64,000 nt of DNA from CAWIOX01 sp963837775 (GCA_963837775.1 CAWIOX010000029.1:186001-250000), one strand, 5' to 3'; positions 31,803 through 41,025 are shown, numbered from the stretch's first letter. Notes: a model not told the origin generated them from the sequence alone. A program made the numbers and translations.

Positions 31803-32627
31803 TCAGGCTTCGGCCAGGAAATTCGCCACCAGCTGATTGAAGCGCGCCGCATGTTCGATTTGCGTCCAGTGACCGCAGCGACCGTATACATGCAATTGCG
31901 AGCGAGAAATCCATTGCGCCAGAGTCAGCGAGTTCGACAGTGGAATCACCTGATCCTCGCGTCCATGGACCACCAGCGTCTCGTGCGGCAGCGCCCGGAT
32001 GTCTTGTTCCCGGCTGGCCAGCGCATCAACGCCGTTTTGTCGCGGTGCCGGGAACATCGATGCGAACGCTTCCTGAAAGCCGGGCTGGATGCTGGCCTTG
32101 TAACGCAGTTCGGCCAGTTCATCGGTCATCAACGCACGGTCAAAGGCAAAGACGTCGAGCAATTTGCGCATATTCGCAATCGACGGCTGATAACCCCAGA
32201 CCGCATCCAGACCCGGCGTGATCGGGAACGATACGCCGGCAGCGCCCATCAGCACCAGCCGCCGGACCCGTTGCGGATGGCGAATCGCCAGTGCCAGCGC
32301 CAACCCGCCGCCGAACGAATTGCCGACGATGTCGGCACAGTCGATCTCGAGCGCGTCGAGCAAGCCGATCGCCTGTGCCACCCAGGTGTCGAGGTCATAA
32401 CGGATATCTGCCGGCCGCTGGCTGAAGCCGAAGCCGACCATGTCCGGCGCGATCACCCGGCGCTGCTGCGATAACGCCGGAATCGTCAAGCGCCAGTTGG
32501 CCCAGGCGCTGACGCCGGGCCCGGAGCCGTGGATCAGCAGAACCGGCGCACCGGAACCGACGTCGTGATAGTTGGTGACGATGCCATTGGCAACGATGGA
32601 TTTGCCGATTTCAGGATTTGCAATCAT
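31803..32627 (-). CDS. dmpD: 2-hydroxymuconic semialdehyde hydrolase
   Basis: 274 aa alpha/beta hydrolase. Oxyanion region LLIHGSGPGVSAWANW, nucleophile elbow VGNSFGGGLA (Ser), Asp in GREDQVIP and His in CGHWTQIE near the C-terminus. It hydrolyses the ring-fission product to 2-hydroxypentadienoate and formate, and is essential for ketone-type products from methylated catechols. It is encoded 10 bases after the dehydrogenase gene. Confidence 0.94.
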   Translation of the reverse strand: MIANPEIGKSIVANGIVTNYHDVGSGAPVLLIHGSGPGVSAWANWRLTIPALSQQRRVIAPDMVGFGFSQRPADIRYDLDTWVAQAIGLLDALEIDCADIVGNSFGGGLALALAIRHPQRVRRLVLMGAAGVSFPITPGLDAVWGYQPSIANMRKLLDVFAFDRALMTDELAELRYKASIQPGFQEAFASMFPAPRQNGVDALASREQDIRALPHETLVVHGREDQVIPLSNSLTLAQWISRSQLHVYGRCGHWTQIEHAARFNQLVANFLAEA

Positions 32628-32637
32628 GTGTAGGCCT

Positions 32638-34107
32638 TCAGTACTTGATCATCACGTTGCGCAGCTCGGTGTAGAACTCGAGCGAATGGACGCCGCCTTC
32701 GCGCCCGATGCCGGACTGCTTGGAGCCGCCGAACGGCGTGCGCAGGTCGCGCAGGAACCAGCTGTTGATCCAGCACAGGCCCACTTCGATTTGCGCGGCC
32801 AGACGGCTGGCGCGGCTGATGTCCTGGGTGTAGATCGAGGTGGCCAGGCCGTATTTGGTGTCGTTGGCCATGCGTACCGCTTCTTCTTCGGTGTCAAAAG
32901 GCTGGATGTGGCAGCACGGGCCGAAGATTTCTTCGCGCACGACGGTGGCGGTTTCCGGCAGGCCGGTCCAGATGGTCGGCTGCACCCAGCAGCCGTCCTT
33001 CAGGTCGTCCGGCATGTCGGGCACGCCGCCGCCGAAGACGATGTTGGCGCCCTCTTCCTTGGCCTTGGCGTAGTAGGACAGCACTTTCTTCTGATGGATC
33101 TTGCTGACCAGCGGGCCGATCTTGGTGTCGGGGTCGAACGGGCGCCCGGGCTTCATGCCTTCGGCCTTGACCTTCAGCGCGGCAACGAACTTGTCAAAGA
33201 TCGGGCGCTCGACGTAAACACGCTCGGTGCCCAGGCAGACCTGGCCGCAGTTCTCGAAGGCCGAGCGGGTGACGGTGTCGACGGCGTTCTCGAAGTCGCA
33301 GTCGGCGAACACGACGGCGGCGTTCTTGCCGCCCAGTTCCAGCGACACCGGGCGGATGCCGTCGGCGCCGGCCTTCATGATGGCGGTGCCGGTCTTGGTT
33401 TCGCCGGTGAAGGTGATGCCGTTGACATCCGGGTGTGCGGTCAGGAAGGAACCGGCGGAATCCACGCCAAAGCCGTTCACCACGTTGTACACACCGGGCG
33501 GCACGCCGACCTTGTTCATCACTTCGCCCAGCAGCGTGGCGGTGCTCGGGGTGGCTTCCGAGGGCTTGACGACCACGGTGTTGCCGCAGGCAAGCGCCGG
33601 GCCGCACTTCCAGGTCATCAGCAGCAGCGGCAGGTTCCACGGGCAGATGATCGCGATCACGCCGCGCGGGGTGCGCACGCCGTAGCTGCGCGCGGTCTTG
33701 CCGTCCGGGGTGCGCATCTCGAACGATTCGGTCGACACGTTCTTGATGGTGTCGGTGAAGATCTTGAAGTTGGCGGCGCCGCGCGGGATGTCGATGTGCG
33801 AGGCCAGGTGCGCCGGCTTGCCGGTGTCGGCAATTTCGGCCTGCAGGAAGTCGTCGAAGCGGTGGTTGATCTCGTCGACCACCGCATCGAGCATCGCGCA
33901 GCGGTCCACCACCGACAACTTGCCCCAGGGGCCTTGCAGCGCAGCCCGGGCCGCGGCAACGGCCGCATCGACTTCCGGCTTGCCGGCCTCGTAGACGTTG
34001 CCGATCAGCGAATTGTCGACCGGGTTGCGTTTCTCGTACGTCTTGCCGCTGGCGTTGGTAACGTATTCGCCGTTGATGAAGTTCTTGATCTGCTTGATCT
34101 GTTGCAT
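32638..34107 (-). CDS. dmpC: 2-hydroxymuconic semialdehyde dehydrogenase
   Basis: 489 aa, complete. Aldehyde dehydrogenase landmarks: PWNLPLLLMTWKCGPALA, ITFTGETKTGTAIM (NAD), SLELGGKNAAVVF (Glu), FENCGQVCLGTERVYV (catalytic Cys) and EEIFGPCCHIQPF. It oxidises 2-hydroxymuconic semialdehyde with NAD to 4-oxalocrotonate, feeding DmpI and DmpH. It lies 30 bases after the DUF336 gene. Confidence 0.96.
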   Translation of the reverse strand: MQQIKQIKNFINGEYVTNASGKTYEKRNPVDNSLIGNVYEAGKPEVDAAVAAARAALQGPWGKLSVVDRCAMLDAVVDEINHRFDDFLQAEIADTGKPAHLASHIDIPRGAANFKIFTDTIKNVSTESFEMRTPDGKTARSYGVRTPRGVIAIICPWNLPLLLMTWKCGPALACGNTVVVKPSEATPSTATLLGEVMNKVGVPPGVYNVVNGFGVDSAGSFLTAHPDVNGITFTGETKTGTAIMKAGADGIRPVSLELGGKNAAVVFADCDFENAVDTVTRSAFENCGQVCLGTERVYVERPIFDKFVAALKVKAEGMKPGRPFDPDTKIGPLVSKIHQKKVLSYYAKAKEEGANIVFGGGVPDMPDDLKDGCWVQPTIWTGLPETATVVREEIFGPCCHIQPFDTEEEAVRMANDTKYGLATSIYTQDISRASRLAAQIEVGLCWINSWFLRDLRTPFGGSKQSGIGREGGVHSLEFYTELRNVMIKY

Positions 34108-34137
34108 GCTACTTTCTCCATCTGGATATTCAAAAAA

Positions 34138-34575
34138 TCAGCCTGCCAGGCCAATGGCAGTCAGCCCGGCTCGCGCACATTCTTCGTCCTGCGCTTCCGA
34201 GGCGCCGGACACGCCGATGCCGCCGCACCACTCGCCGCCATCGGCTGCGGCACGGATAGGCAGGCCGCCACCGAAAACAATCAGGCGCGGCTGCGCGGAA
34301 AAGCCCAATTTCATGCCGTCGTCATGGCCGATGGCTGCCATCCAGTCCTTGGTCGGAAAACCGAAACTGGCGGCCGTGTACGCCTTGTCGATGGCAATAT
34401 CGATCGAATGAATGAACGCACCCGACATCCGCAGGAAAGACATCAGATTGCCGCCGCGATCAACCACCGCCACGTTAATGCGCCAGCCGTTTGTCTCGGC
34501 GTGCCGGACTGCCGCCAGGGTCGCGGCTGCGGCGGCCTCCCACGAAATTTGCGCTTGATTGACTTGTAAATTCAT
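34138..34575 (-). CDS. GlcG/HbpS (DUF336) family protein
   Basis: 145 aa from the ATG at 34575. Family features: AVRHAETNGWRINVAVVDRGG, SIDIAIDKAYTAASF, RLIVFGGGLPI and GGIGVSGASEAQDEECARAG. Members bind haem or small aromatics, or act as accessory proteins beside aromatic and glycolate catabolic genes. It occupies the slot between catechol dioxygenase and dmpC, which in the classical dmp operon holds no gene. It may help reactivate or protect the dioxygenase, which is inference. Confidence 0.85.
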   Translation of the reverse strand: MNLQVNQAQISWEAAAAATLAAVRHAETNGWRINVAVVDRGGNLMSFLRMSGAFIHSIDIAIDKAYTAASFGFPTKDWMAAIGHDDGMKLGFSAQPRLIVFGGGLPIRAAADGGEWCGGIGVSGASEAQDEECARAGLTAIGLAG

Positions 34576-34668
34576 GATGTTTCCATTTTTCCGATGCCCA
34601 ACTTGCAGGGTAGACACGATGACGCTGTGCCCACCCTGCTTTCTCTGCTGCAAAGACCGAATGCCGGA

Positions 34669-35613
34669 TCAGGTATAAACCTCGGTGAAGGCGGCATTGA
34701 GTTCGCCGGTGTGATAAAAAATGGCCCGTCCAAGCGACTCCTCGGTCCAGGTTGTCACCGGACGATCCGGTTGCGCCAGATAGCCCAGACCGGCGAAAGT
34801 CTCGTTGCGGTTGCCGCTCGGGTCGAAGAAATAAATCGTTTCCCCGCGTGTGATGCCGTGGCGGGTCGGCGCCACGTCGATCTTTACCTTGTTCTTGGCC
34901 ATGATGTCGGCCGCCTTCAGGACGTCGTGCCAGCTGTCGAGGAAGAAAGCAAAGTGATGCAGGCCCATGCGCGGTCCGGCCACGAACGCAATGTCATGCG
35001 GCGTGGTGCTGCGGAACAGCCAGGTTGCGGCCTGCATGTTCTGGTCCGGGCCCACCATCACTTGTTCAGCCAGATAGAAATCGAGGACTTCCATCATGAA
35101 CTGGGTGTTTTCAGCGACCTTGTTGATGCCGGCTTCAGGATTCATTTCGCACATCAGCAGGCAGTGGTCGAGCCAGTGCGCGCCGGCGCCGCGGATGTCG
35201 TCCGGCCATGGGTCGGGGTTGACCGTACCGACACCGGTGCCGACATATTCCTTTTTGGCGTACAGCCGCATCTGATGCCCGCTGGGCAGGTTGAACGTGA
35301 GCATGCGGCCAACGAAGGGAAGCGTTTCCGCAGGGGCCATTTCGGTTTTGATGCCGTAATCCTCGACCCGTTTCTGCAGCGCATCCAGATCTGCGTCAAA
35401 TTCCACCTTGTAGGCAACATGATTCAGGCCAGCCTGGTCCGATGGCGTCAGGACGACTGAAAACTTGTCCCATTCGTCCCAGCATTTCAGATACACGTTG
35501 CCTTGTGCGTCCTTGTGCATGGTTTTCATGCCAAGCACATTCTCGTAATGCTTGACTGCAGCTGCCATGTCCATCACCTTGATGCTGATGTGACCGATTC
35601 TCATCACGCCCAT
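34669..35613 (-). CDS. dmpB: Catechol 2,3-dioxygenase (extradiol)
   Basis: 314 aa, slightly longer than XylE (307). Fe(II) ligands are seen as His in GAHWLDHCLLM, His in GLHHFAFFLD, and Glu in FFDPSGNRNETF; the extradiol signature around the last is normal. It cleaves catechol next to the hydroxyls, giving 2-hydroxymuconic semialdehyde. AAGGAGACAAAA precedes the ATG at 35613. It follows the ferredoxin gene whose product would keep the iron reduced. Confidence 0.96.
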   Translation of the reverse strand: MGVMRIGHISIKVMDMAAAVKHYENVLGMKTMHKDAQGNVYLKCWDEWDKFSVVLTPSDQAGLNHVAYKVEFDADLDALQKRVEDYGIKTEMAPAETLPFVGRMLTFNLPSGHQMRLYAKKEYVGTGVGTVNPDPWPDDIRGAGAHWLDHCLLMCEMNPEAGINKVAENTQFMMEVLDFYLAEQVMVGPDQNMQAATWLFRSTTPHDIAFVAGPRMGLHHFAFFLDSWHDVLKAADIMAKNKVKIDVAPTRHGITRGETIYFFDPSGNRNETFAGLGYLAQPDRPVTTWTEESLGRAIFYHTGELNAAFTEVYT

Positions 35614-35643
35614 TTTTGTCTCCTTCGTGTGTAGTTATAAAAA

Positions 35644-36048
35644 TTACTTCGAAATGCTTGACGGCTCGCCTGTTTGGACTGCACCGCATTGCGCGTTCAG
35701 GACTGTTTTTTTCATGCATCCCATCACTTCCAGATCGATATCGCCGAGCGGCGCCACCCGGCACGCCAGCACCACGCCTTGCGCTTCATCCTGTTCAGAA
35801 ATATGCGCGCGGCTCATCGCCCCGGTTTTTGTCACGCTGCCGCTGCGTATGACCACCTTGCACACGCCGCAGCCGCCGTTCAGGCAGCCGGCCGGAATGC
35901 CTTTTCTGCCGATTCTGGCCATCCCTTGCAACAAGGTTTCCGCGCTGCTGCACAGATAAATTTCGCCGGTCTGCAGCAGCCGGATCGAATGCTTGCTGCA
36001 CGCCGAAGCCGGCACGTTGTCGATTTGGTTTGCGGTGCCCATGCTCAT
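35644..36048 (-). CDS. dmpQ: Chloroplast-type [2Fe-2S] ferredoxin (XylT/DmpQ-like)
   Basis: 134 aa from the ATG at 36048, which overlaps the reductase stop (ATGA). Cluster ligands are in CLNGGCGVCKVVI with a further Cys in VVLACRVAPLGD. XylT-like ferredoxins reactivate catechol 2,3-dioxygenase by reducing oxidised iron. The gene lies between phenol hydroxylase reductase and the dioxygenase, as in the dmp operon. It is longer than XylT by a short N-terminal extension. Confidence 0.9.
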   Translation of the reverse strand: MSMGTANQIDNVPASACSKHSIRLLQTGEIYLCSSAETLLQGMARIGRKGIPAGCLNGGCGVCKVVIRSGSVTKTGAMSRAHISEQDEAQGVVLACRVAPLGDIDLEVMGCMKKTVLNAQCGAVQTGEPSSISK

Positions 36049-37106
36049 ATCTTCTTGAACAAGGGGCTTTTGACCTGTTGCGCATCGGCTGCCGAAAAGA
36101 ACTTCTCGGTGAAGATGTCGCGCTCGAACAGCCGCCCCTGCATCAGGGTTGTGATGCAGGCATCGATCATCACCGGCGGCCCGCACAGATACGCCTTGTG
36201 GCCGCGAAAGTCGTTGCTGAAATGGGCTTTGGCAGCGTCATGCACGAAGCCCTGAAAGCCGCTCCAGTCGCTGTCGTCCGCCACGCTCGACAGCGCCGGC
36301 ACGTAGGTGAAGTTCGGATGCTGCGCCGCCAGCGCAACGAAATCGTCGTGGTAATACAGTTCATCCTGGCTGCGGGCGCCATACACCAGCGTGATCGGCT
36401 GCGTACAACTTTCGTCCAGCAGATCAAGAATCATCGAGCGCGGACTGGACAGTCCCGAGCCGCCGGCCAGGAACAGGTGCGGCAGCCCGGCCGACTTGCG
36501 CACGAAGAAGCGACCGTACGGCCCCGACAGCTTGACCCGGTCGCCGGCCTGCAGGGTGTCGTGGATCCAGCTCGTGACCTGTCCGCCGGGGACGCGGCGG
36601 ATATTCAGTTCCACCTCGCCGGATGCCGAGGGCGGGTTGGCCAGCGAAAAGGCACGGCTGGTGTTTTCGCCTGGCAGGTGCAGGTTGATGTACTGACCGG
36701 CCTGAAAACGAATGCCGGCCGCATCATCGAGCTTGATCCAGACCCCTTTGATGGTGGGCGACAGGTTTTCGATCCGGCTGACGGTGCCGGCAAAATCCTG
36801 CATCGGCAGGTTTTGTGCATCGACCTCCACTTCAATATCGGTTTCGATAGTGACGTCGGATTGCAAGGTCGCGCAACAAGCCAGCGTCATGCCGCTATCG
36901 CGCTCGTAATCCATCAAGGCAAAATTGGACGCCTCGCCATGCTCGACTTCGCCATCGATCACCTGGATCTTGCAGGTTGCGCACAAGCCGTGACAGCACG
37001 CATGCGGCAGGTAAAAGCCGGCGCGCAGGCTGGCGTCGAGGATGGTCTGGCCGTCCTCGACTTCGATGGTCTGGCCGATCGGCTCTATGGTCAACTGATA
37101 GCTCAT
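36045..37106 (-). CDS. dmpP: Phenol hydroxylase reductase component P5
   Basis: 353 aa. N-terminal plant-type [2Fe-2S] domain (CCHGLCATCKIQV, then CCATLQSD), followed by an FAD-binding barrel (TSRAFSLANPPS) and an NAD-binding domain (LPHLFLAGGSGLS, KAYLCGPPVMIDA). It passes electrons from NADH to the diiron oxygenase. AGGAGAGTCGCA precedes the ATG at 37106. Confidence 0.96.
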   Translation of the reverse strand: MSYQLTIEPIGQTIEVEDGQTILDASLRAGFYLPHACCHGLCATCKIQVIDGEVEHGEASNFALMDYERDSGMTLACCATLQSDVTIETDIEVEVDAQNLPMQDFAGTVSRIENLSPTIKGVWIKLDDAAGIRFQAGQYINLHLPGENTSRAFSLANPPSASGEVELNIRRVPGGQVTSWIHDTLQAGDRVKLSGPYGRFFVRKSAGLPHLFLAGGSGLSSPRSMILDLLDESCTQPITLVYGARSQDELYYHDDFVALAAQHPNFTYVPALSSVADDSDWSGFQGFVHDAAKAHFSNDFRGHKAYLCGPPVMIDACITTLMQGRLFERDIFTEKFFSAADAQQVKSPLFKKI

Positions 37107-37116
37107 TGCGACTCTC

Positions 37117-37476
37117 CTAGCTAAAACTGCCCTTGATGCCGGTCAGTCCGGGCGTGCGGAAACGGATCACATCCTTGTGCCGCAAACCATTCTCGGCCAG
37201 CGACTTGGTCGCGTCCGGCCGCCATGGCTGGCCCGACTTGAACCACTCGGCTGCACTCCAGTCGACCTTGCTCCAGTCAGGATGGGCGCCATACGTGGCC
37301 GGCAAAACGTGCTCGAGCAAGTCACCGAACAGCATCGTCGGCGGGAATGGGAATGCATACGGGCTAGCGAAAAGCAAATGATCTTCCCAGCCGATAAACA
37401 ACAGCTGATTGCCGTGGAAATTTTCAACCTTATCTTTCACTTCGCCGATGTACGGCTTGAGTGCTATGACTGCCAT
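37117..37476 (-). CDS. dmpO: Phenol hydroxylase component P4
   Basis: 119 aa from the ATG at 37476. Conserved features of the P4/gamma-type subunit: NFHGNQLLFIGWEDHLLFASP, FGDLLEHVLPATYGAHPDWSKVDW and GLRHKDVIRFRTPGL. P4 is a small subunit of the (P1-P3-P4)2 oxygenase complex. Ten bases separate it from the reductase gene. Confidence 0.95.
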   Translation of the reverse strand: MAVIALKPYIGEVKDKVENFHGNQLLFIGWEDHLLFASPYAFPFPPTMLFGDLLEHVLPATYGAHPDWSKVDWSAAEWFKSGQPWRPDATKSLAENGLRHKDVIRFRTPGLTGIKGSFS

Positions 37477-37565
37477 GCTTGTCTCCTGTAGTGTCAAATG
37501 AACGGTCCGCCACTGTGACGGCAGACTGCAGCGCACGATCGGATGCGCGCTGCATGCGTGCGTTC

Positions 37566-39116
37566 TTAGGTATTGCTCTTGGCTGTTTGCCGCCAGGTTT
37601 CAAAATTTTTCTGGTCTTCGGAACCGTCGAAGTCCAGATTGTCGCGGCCGTTCAGCACGTGGTAATAGTCCATCAAGGCCGCGAGCGGATCGAAGCCTTC
37701 GGCAGTCGGGTCGACGCCGGGGTTGAAACAATTCCCCTGGAAAACCTGATGCGGTGGCAGCCATGCCTGCACGTATTTTTCCGGCTCGTGGTCGAATACA
37801 TGCTTGCAGCCGTCGGAGCAAGTGTGATATTTGTCGCCGTTGTAGTCGGTCTCGCGATAGCAAATCTTGGTCGGATCATCCGGCTCGGTGAAGAACATCG
37901 GGATCTGGCATACCTGGCACAGCATCGGCAGCGTCTTGCTGTAGAAACGCTTGCCCTGCGCAGCCTCCTCGGCCCAATGTTCGAAGCGTGGCCGATAGTA
38001 TTTATCGAAGGTATTCGGATATTTTTCCGACAGCCAGTCGAGCTCTTCCTTGCCCGGAATCCAGGTGTGGAAAGCAGCGGCTGCACCGAACTGGTAAAAA
38101 GTGGCCCAGGTTTGATGCGAAATGTGTTCCTTTTCGATCTTCGCTTGTTCCCAGCACTTCGGCACCGTGATGCCGTAGCGCGCCAGATCATTGAACAGCG
38201 CGCTGACGCCCTGCTCGAAATACAGCTCCCACGACTCTTTCCAGCTCATCACGCGCTTGGGCAGCATGTAGTCCGTCATCATCGCGACGATCGACAGCAG
38301 ACGGATGCCGCGCCAGGTCCATTTTTCGATCCAGCGCTGCACGATCGGCAGGTTGTCCGGGTCTTGCTCAAGCATGAACTTGATGATTTCAAGGCCGAGC
38401 GTCATGTGGCGCGCTTCGTCCGACTGGGCGGAAAAACCGAAAGTCGTCGCCGCCATGTCGCCGTTGTAGGCGGCACCGGAAATGAAAGGCACGAACAACA
38501 GATTGGTCAGCACATACTCGAACGAAAAACTGATCGAAGTCAGAAATTCGAACGGCCCTGAGGTGAACGCATCCTCGCCGAACGACTTCGGCACCGACAG
38601 ATACCAGACCCGGTCATTCATGTGCTGGAAGTCGTGGAAACCGTTGTAATGCTTGTTGTAGTTCGACATCGAATGGATTTGCGTCTGGAAGTGCCGCAAC
38701 TCGTCGATCGACTGCATTTGACACGCCACGCGCGCACCGGCGCCGCGGAACTGACGGCCGACATGGGCAAAGCCGCGATGCGCCATGTACTCGAGCGGTG
38801 TCACCGCGGTCAGGAATATCTTCAGCGCATTGATATAGCGCGCGTCGGTGACGCCGAGATGGCCGTTGTTCTGATTGAAGGCATCGATGATGGCGTACAG
38901 CTTGCGTTCTTTTTCCGCCTGATACTTCCAGTACGCTTCCATCGTCAGACGGAACGGATCTTCCCATTTGTCCCAGTCGTGAATCTTGATCCCTTCGAAC
39001 TTATCGTACGGAAAAACCTTGTCCATCGGCTGGTAGGTGGTTTCCCAGTCAAGACCGCGGGTCATCACTGCGTAGCGCTCCTTGAGCCCCAATTTGTTTT
39101 TTACTTTCATGTCCAT
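37566..39116 (-). CDS. dmpN: Phenol hydroxylase large oxygenase component P3 (diiron)
   Basis: 516 aa from the ATG at 39116 (GAGGAGACAAGCAA upstream); an in-frame ATG at 39149 is possible. The two carboxylate-bridged iron motifs are present: SIDELRHFQTQ and QSDEARHMTLG (E-x-x-H), with WDKWEDPFRLTMEAYWKYQ near the N-terminus and the usual CQVCQ/CSDGC zinc-ribbon-like tail. It hydroxylates phenol to catechol with O2. It is the most strongly conserved gene of the cluster. Confidence 0.97.
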   Translation of the reverse strand: MDMKVKNKLGLKERYAVMTRGLDWETTYQPMDKVFPYDKFEGIKIHDWDKWEDPFRLTMEAYWKYQAEKERKLYAIIDAFNQNNGHLGVTDARYINALKIFLTAVTPLEYMAHRGFAHVGRQFRGAGARVACQMQSIDELRHFQTQIHSMSNYNKHYNGFHDFQHMNDRVWYLSVPKSFGEDAFTSGPFEFLTSISFSFEYVLTNLLFVPFISGAAYNGDMAATTFGFSAQSDEARHMTLGLEIIKFMLEQDPDNLPIVQRWIEKWTWRGIRLLSIVAMMTDYMLPKRVMSWKESWELYFEQGVSALFNDLARYGITVPKCWEQAKIEKEHISHQTWATFYQFGAAAAFHTWIPGKEELDWLSEKYPNTFDKYYRPRFEHWAEEAAQGKRFYSKTLPMLCQVCQIPMFFTEPDDPTKICYRETDYNGDKYHTCSDGCKHVFDHEPEKYVQAWLPPHQVFQGNCFNPGVDPTAEGFDPLAALMDYYHVLNGRDNLDFDGSEDQKNFETWRQTAKSNT

Positions 39117-39145
39117 TTGCTTGTCTCCTCTATTGCGCTGCGATT

Positions 39146-39415
39146 TCAATGCTTCCAGCTAAGACTGAATTCATCATCGGTTTCGTTGATATTGCCCCCG
39201 AGCGAAATCAGATTCAGGTGCAATTCCTGCAAATCAAAATCGCGCCCCATCTTTTCTTCCACCGATTCGCGCCTGATCGTCAGCCGGCCCGGAACATCAA
39301 TGCGCACCATGGCCGGTTGCTCATTGACCGTCGCATCGGGGTTATCCTGCAAAATCGCCTCGACGATGTTGCGGGTTTCTTCGTTGGTCTGAAAAATAAT
39401 GAATACGTTGTCCAT
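39146..39415 (-). CDS. dmpM: Phenol hydroxylase regulatory (coupling) component P2
   Basis: 89 aa, MmoB/DmpM family: VFIIFQTNEETRNIVEAIL, VRIDVPGRLTIRRESVEEKMG and FDLQELHLNLISLGGNI. It is a cofactor-free effector that binds P3 and is needed for efficient turnover. It lies 29 bases before dmpN, with good spacing on both sides. Confidence 0.95.
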   Translation of the reverse strand: MDNVFIIFQTNEETRNIVEAILQDNPDATVNEQPAMVRIDVPGRLTIRRESVEEKMGRDFDLQELHLNLISLGGNINETDDEFSLSWKH

Positions 39416-39424
39416 TGCAGCTCC

Positions 39425-40417
39425 TTACAGCGTTAGGCCAAACTTGACGGCGCGGGCATTGAACTCTTCATGCAGTTCAGTCATCACTGCGCCGGCTTTT
39501 TCACCCAGCGCCAGTGCGGCCACCGGTGCCAGCGCAGTGAGCGCCCGATCACGCCAGGACTTGGTCCATTGCGAGATCAGCTGCTGGTTTTCAGCGGATT
39601 CGCCGACGGCGGTCTTGAGCGTGGCATTGACCCACTTGCTGTGTTCCGCATACCACTCGCTCTGGAAGCGCGTCAGCATCGACACCACCGGCCCGGCCTG
39701 CTCCGACAGCGCATCGTCAAAATGCTGATACACCAGCGGATAGAGCAAACCGTCCAGCACCAGGCTCTGCGCGACAAGCAGTTCGAACCAGTCCTGCAGC
39801 ACGAAGGTGTCTTCGACGTAGCGGCGCAACGGCTGCCATTTCGCATCGGCCAGCCAGGCTTGCTTGGCGCTATCGAGATCCGCCACGTCGCCCAGCAACA
39901 GGCCGGTGCGCGTCAGGTATTGCGCCATGCCGAGGTGATCCATCGCCTGAAAAATGCATGGCTGCGTGATTGCCGCCCCATATCCATAGGCGCAGATCGA
40001 CGTGTTATTCATGTTGCCGCCCCACTCCACGTGGCGTAGCGGCAGCAGCACTTCCAGCGCGAGCGCTTTGGCTGCAGACGGATATTTGCTGGCCAAACCG
40101 CGTTCTTCGACGAAATCGAAGTCGCCCTCTGCGGTTTCCTGCATGCGTGCGCGGGCCAGCGTGTAAGTGCCGTAATAGAACTGACGCGGATCCTTGAACG
40201 CGTACCAGTCGGTCATCTTGACTGCGGTGCGCGAAGCGTCGTACAACTCGTGTTCCTGGTCCCACAGCGGGCGATAGTGAAAATTGGCGTCGGACTGTAC
40301 GTCCAGCGTCGCTTCCTGATAACGTGAAGCGGGCTTGTCGCCGCCGATGCGGGCTGCGACTCGGTCAAACGTCTGGCGCAGCGGTTTGATGCTGACGGTG
40401 CGAAGATCTAAATGCAT
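39425..40417 (-). CDS. dmpL: Phenol hydroxylase component P1 (beta subunit)
   Basis: 330 aa. Landmarks: WYAFKDPRQFYYGTYTLAR, VEWGGNMNNTSICAYGYG, FQAMDHLGMAQYLTR and LVAQSLVLDGLLYPLVYQHF. It shares the ferritin-like fold of P3 but lacks the diiron ligands and supports it structurally in the oxygenase complex. It is encoded 48 bases after P0. Confidence 0.95.
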   Translation of the reverse strand: MHLDLRTVSIKPLRQTFDRVAARIGGDKPASRYQEATLDVQSDANFHYRPLWDQEHELYDASRTAVKMTDWYAFKDPRQFYYGTYTLARARMQETAEGDFDFVEERGLASKYPSAAKALALEVLLPLRHVEWGGNMNNTSICAYGYGAAITQPCIFQAMDHLGMAQYLTRTGLLLGDVADLDSAKQAWLADAKWQPLRRYVEDTFVLQDWFELLVAQSLVLDGLLYPLVYQHFDDALSEQAGPVVSMLTRFQSEWYAEHSKWVNATLKTAVGESAENQQLISQWTKSWRDRALTALAPVAALALGEKAGAVMTELHEEFNARAVKFGLTL

Positions 40418-40465
40418 TTTGTTGACTCCTCCTTGGTATGACTGGCCAAATTTGTGCCAGATATA

Positions 40466-40741
40466 TTATTTATCCCCTGAAACCTTGTTGCGTGCGCACC
40501 GCAGACTCCACGCCAGTGCATCGTCTTCGTCCTCTGTCCCGGCGCTTTTTAACGCTCGCACCTGATCCAGCACCGTCACCTGGTTTGCTTCACAAAACTC
40601 TGCAAAAGCGTGGGCCGGCATGATCAATTCCACGAACAACTCCGGCTCGCCGATGGCAAACTCGAATTCAATCAAACCGTCCTGCCGGGTTTCGATGACC
40701 CGTACAAACTTGCGTGTGGTGTCAAAAATTTTGTTCTCCAT
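40466..40741 (-). CDS. dmpK: Phenol hydroxylase assembly component P0
   Basis: 91 aa, DmpK/TomA0 family: RKFVRVIETRQDGLIEFEFAIGE, LFVELIMPAHAFAEFC. P0 is needed to insert iron or assemble the apo-oxygenase and is not part of the active enzyme. It is the first gene of the long operon; its ATG is 28 bases downstream of the predicted sigma-54 promoter. Confidence 0.92.
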   Translation of the reverse strand: MENKIFDTTRKFVRVIETRQDGLIEFEFAIGEPELFVELIMPAHAFAEFCEANQVTVLDQVRALKSAGTEDEDDALAWSLRCARNKVSGDK

Positions 40742-40768
40742 CGATTAGCCTGGTCACACCGCTATATC

Positions 40769-40784
40769 AGCAAGCTCCGTGCCA
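40769..40784 (-). promoter_or_regulatory. Sigma-54 promoter of the phenol operon
   Basis: On the minus strand: TGGCAC, 5 bases, TTGCT, an exact -24/-12 match with GG and GC correctly spaced. It lies just upstream of dmpK, as expected for a DmpR-activated promoter (Po). Confidence 0.92.
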
Positions 40785-40805
40785 TAATTTCGACATAAGT
40801 AAATT

Positions 40806-40815
40806 ATCTCGAGAT
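40806..40815. promoter_or_regulatory. Palindrome ATCTCGAGAT, copy near the operon promoter
   Basis: A perfect 10-bp palindrome 22 bases upstream of the sigma-54 box. The same palindrome is found at 41106 before dmpR. A candidate operator for the GntR-type regulator encoded at 42858. Confidence 0.5.
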
Positions 40816-41009
40816 TTTGCATTTTTGCTGCAGCGCGTCATCCGGTTCTGCCGAACCTGAAATCGACCGCCAATGACTGTTGCAGACAGCAATCCGGCAG
40901 GTCAAACGCACGTCCAAAGGAAGCTATTCGATTTAGTTATTTGCTGCATCACAGCAAATAATAATGGTATTTTGACAATGGATGAAATGATCTAATCCGT
41001 CGGTTCGGC

Positions 41010-41025
41010 TTGATCAAAAGATCGA
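41010..41025. promoter_or_regulatory. Candidate DmpR upstream activating site
   Basis: TTGATCAAAAGATCGA resembles the XylR/DmpR inverted-repeat site (TTGA-N-CAA-TTGATCAA type) and lies about 225 bases upstream of the sigma-54 box, a distance workable by DNA looping. Only one good half is perfect. Confidence 0.55.

Noticed and set aside
32572..34569. 665-codon frame antisense to the semialdehyde dehydrogenase and hydrolase genes
   Set aside because: The minus strand holds well-conserved dmpC with all catalytic motifs. The plus-strand frame is a GC-bias shadow with His/Gly/Arg-rich low-quality sequence and no domain.
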